Below, one piece after another: positions 5,335 to 6,963 of a stretch of 6,963 bases of DNA. Position 1 is the stretch's first letter; each line of letters opens with the position of its first letter. Position numbers and translations under genes: made by a program. The notes beneath the pieces are model-generated. The model saw nothing but the letters and a program-made list of their open reading frames with translations. It was not told the origin of the DNA and did not search any database. The stretch is from positions 1-6,963 of the forward strand of contig CALWWO010000095.1 in NCBI GenBank assembly GCA_944385265.1, written 5' to 3'. The stretch comes from an uncultured Oscillospiraceae bacterium. GTDB taxonomy: Bacteria > Bacillota_A > Clostridia > Oscillospirales > Oscillospiraceae.

Positions 5335-5390
5335 CCGGCAATATCCGCGAATTTCGCTTTTACTATATTTTGGAAGGAGTTCTTACTATT

Positions 5391-5588
5391 ATGCCTAAGA
5401 TCAAAACCCATAGCGGGGCAAAAAAGAGATTTAATCTCACAAAAACCGGCAAAATAAAGCGCGCTCACGCTTTTAAAAGCCACATCCTTAACAAAAAGAC
5501 CACAAAGCGCAAAAGAGGTCTCCGTCACGGTACCTACGCCGACGTTACGAACGAAGCGGCTATTAAGCGCATGATCCTGTATAAATAA
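5391..5588 (+). CDS. rpmI: 50S ribosomal protein L35
   Basis: A 65-residue, very basic protein beginning [14 protein letters not shown], the typical L35 start, and ending [10 protein letters not shown]. It is a component of the large ribosomal subunit. Length is normal for the family. The ATG has AAGGAG at 5374-5379, 11 nt upstream. It sits 56 nt after infC and 14 nt before rplT, the conserved order of this operon. Confidence 0.98.
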   Translation: MPKIKTHSGAKKRFNLTKTGKIKRAHAFKSHILNKKTTKRKRGLRHGTYADVTNEAAIKRMILYK

Positions 5589-5602
5589 GGAGGTTTTGGA
5601 AG

Positions 5603-5962
5603 ATGGCAAGAATCAAAGGCGCTATGATGACGCGCAAAAGAAGAAATAAGATCTTAAAGATGGCCAAGGGCTACTGGGGCGCGAAATCCACCCATTACAA
5701 AATGGCAAACCAGGCCGTTATGAAATCGCTCACCTACGCTTATGTAGGACGTAAGCTTAAAAAACGTGATTTCCGCAGACTCTGGATAACGAGAATAAAC
5801 GCTGCATGTAAGGCTAACGGCATCAATTACTCCCGTTTTATGCATGGGCTCAAGCTCTCCGGTATTGAGATGAACCGCAAGATGCTCTCTGAGACCGCTA
5901 TCCATAATCCGGAAGCTTTTACCGCTCTGGTCAACACTGCCAAAAACGCTATCGGCGCGTAA
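5603..5962 (+). CDS. rplT: 50S ribosomal protein L20
   Basis: A 119-residue basic protein of normal length. It starts [19 protein letters not shown], has GYWGAKS (about 23-29), and carries the L20 signature [17 protein letters not shown] (54-70). L20 is needed early in 50S assembly and binds 23S rRNA; in several bacteria it also represses its own operon by binding the infC or rpmI leader. The RBS AAGGAGG (5587-5593) overlaps the rpmI stop codon, so L35 and L20 are probably translationally coupled. Confidence 0.98.
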   Translation: MARIKGAMMTRKRRNKILKMAKGYWGAKSTHYKMANQAVMKSLTYAYVGRKLKKRDFRRLWITRINAACKANGINYSRFMHGLKLSGIEMNRKMLSETAIHNPEAFTALVNTAKNAIGA

Positions 5963-5981
5963 GGCAAATAAGCTAAACAGC

Positions 5982-6010
5982 AAAGCCCGTCTCATTGCAG
6001 GCGGGCTTTT
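5982..6010 (+). terminator. Intrinsic terminator of the infC operon
   Basis: AAGCCCGTC (5983-5991) pairs with GGCGGGCTT (6000-6008, one G-U) around an 8-nt loop, ending in TTTT. The T tract is short but the stem is strong and lies 20 nt after the rplT stop. Confidence 0.85.
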
Positions 6011-6070
6011 AGTATGCCGTTTTATGCGCATCTTTCCGCAAAAGCAGTCACTTTTCCCCTTTTTACGCTC

Positions 6071-6099
6071 TTGTGCATTTTATCTCTTCGTATTATAAT
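6071..6099 (+). promoter_or_regulatory. Promoter of murC
   Basis: TATAAT (6094-6099) is a perfect -10, with TTGTGC (6071-6076, weak) 17 bp upstream. Start near 6106 gives a ~60-nt leader. That leader contains a perfect 12-bp palindrome TGTTTTAAAACA (6131-6142) of unknown meaning. Confidence 0.65.
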
Positions 6100-6164
6100 G
6101 CTTATTTAGGTCAAATCGATCCGTTCAATATGTTTTAAAACAAATACACTTTTTGGGAGGAGCT

Positions 6165-6963
6165 ATGAATACAGCTGACCTTGTTAGATATATCGTCCCC
6201 GGCAAAAAAGGGCATCTAGTCGGCATCGGCGGAGTTTCCATGTCGCCGCTGGCTGAGGTGTTGAATGAAAACGGGATCATCGTCACAGGTTCCGATATGA
6301 ACGACAGCCCCAGTGTAGAGCATCTTCGCTCGCTCGGTATCAACGTGACGATAGGGCATTATGCGGAAAATGTACACGGCGCGGATTTTATCGTCCGCAC
6401 CGCGGCAGTACATGACGATAATCCAGAGATCGCAGAGGCGAAAGCGCTCGGTATCCCTGTATTTGAGCGCGCGCAGGCGTGGGGCTTCATAATGCTCGGT
6501 TACAAAAATTCCCTTTGCATATCGGGCACCCACGGAAAAACCACCACCACTTCCATGTGCACGCATATGCTCATGGCAGCAGGCGTCGATCCCACCGTTA
6601 TGATAGGCGGCACCCTGCCTATGCTCGGCGCCGGGCACAGAGTTGGAAAACGTGACACGATCGTTCTCGAATCATGCGAATACTGCAACTCTTTCCACAG
6701 CTTTTTCCCGACGATCGCTGTGATATTGAATGTCGACGCCGACCATCTCGATTTTTTTAAGGATATAAACGAAATAAAAGCATCATTTCGTAAATTTGCC
6801 GCCTCTGTGCCTGCGGATACAGGATATATCGTAGCAAATTACGATGATAAAAACACAATGGACGCGATACGCGGTCTTGACAGGCGTATCATCACCTTTG
6901 GCTTTGATAAAAACGCCAACGTATATGCAGATAATATAATTACCGACGGCGTTCACTCCAAAT
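6165..6963 (+). CDS. murC: UDP-N-acetylmuramate-L-alanine ligase MurC (3' end beyond window)
   Basis: The first 266 codons of MurC, the cytoplasmic ATP-dependent ligase that adds L-Ala to UDP-MurNAc, first step of the peptidoglycan stem peptide. The N-terminal domain has the UDP-binding loop GIGGVSMSPLAEVL (20-33). The ATP loop GTHGKTTTTSM starts at residue 121. ESCEYCNSF (169-177), with the clostridial-type Cys pair, and ILNVDADHLDFF (187-198) belong to the central Mur ligase domain. The C-terminal domain is missing because the frame is open to the window edge. ATG at 6165 has GGGAGG at 6155-6160, close (4 nt) but fitting; about 20 residues before GIGG is normal. It has its own promoter and is separate from the rplT unit. 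Confidence 0.96.
   Translation, partial: MNTADLVRYIVPGKKGHLVGIGGVSMSPLAEVLNENGIIVTGSDMNDSPSVEHLRSLGINVTIGHYAENVHGADFIVRTAAVHDDNPEIAEAKALGIPVFERAQAWGFIMLGYKNSLCISGTHGKTTTTSMCTHMLMAAGVDPTVMIGGTLPMLGAGHRVGKRDTIVLESCEYCNSFHSFFPTIAVILNVDADHLDFFKDINEIKASFRKFAASVPADTGYIVANYDDKNTMDAIRGLDRRIITFGFDKNANVYADNIITDGVHSK

Overview
The window looks like chromosomal housekeeping DNA from a Gram-positive member of the Clostridia (Bacillota), probably an uncultured gut-type lineage of roughly balanced GC content. This is inferred from a T-box leader, the gene neighbourhood of mltG and a U32-family gene next to a T-box, an infC-rpmI-rplT operon with a long leader, a clostridial-style MurC (ESCEYCNSF motif), strong GGAGG ribosome binding sites and a small Cys/Gly/Asn-rich protein of a type common in spore formers. 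I see no phage, insertion sequence, CRISPR or defence module.

Left part (1-4520), mainly on the minus strand, in transcription order from right to left: a thymidylate-kinase-family gene (4292-3600) behind a consensus-like promoter and a long structured leader; mltG (3198-1618), a membrane-anchored endolytic murein transglycosylase; a U32-family (TrhP/YrrN/YrrO-like) gene (1613-402); then a new promoter whose -35 overlaps the U32 stop codon, driving a T-box leader (about 360-102). Its specifier reads as GCC (Ala), so the gene just beyond the left edge is predicted to be alaS. A block of degenerate ~20-bp tandem repeats (1-95) lies between the T-box terminator and that gene. One small plus-strand gene (3400-3531, 43 aa, ten cysteines) sits between tmk and mltG with its own RBS and terminator.

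Right part (4604-6963), on the plus strand: a near-perfect promoter, a ~175-nt leader with a candidate attenuator, infC starting at the rare codon ATA, then rpmI (L35) and rplT (L20), closed by an intrinsic terminator. A separate promoter then drives murC, which runs off the right edge.

The genes serve translation (IF3, L35, L20, U32-type RNA modification, predicted AlaRS), cell-wall synthesis (MurC, MltG) and dTTP supply (Tmk). What is unusual is regulatory: the T-box with its odd repeat block, the ATA start and leader of infC, mutually exclusive hairpins between tmk and infC, and the isolated Cys-rich mini-gene. I did not find convincing evidence of a wholly new system.
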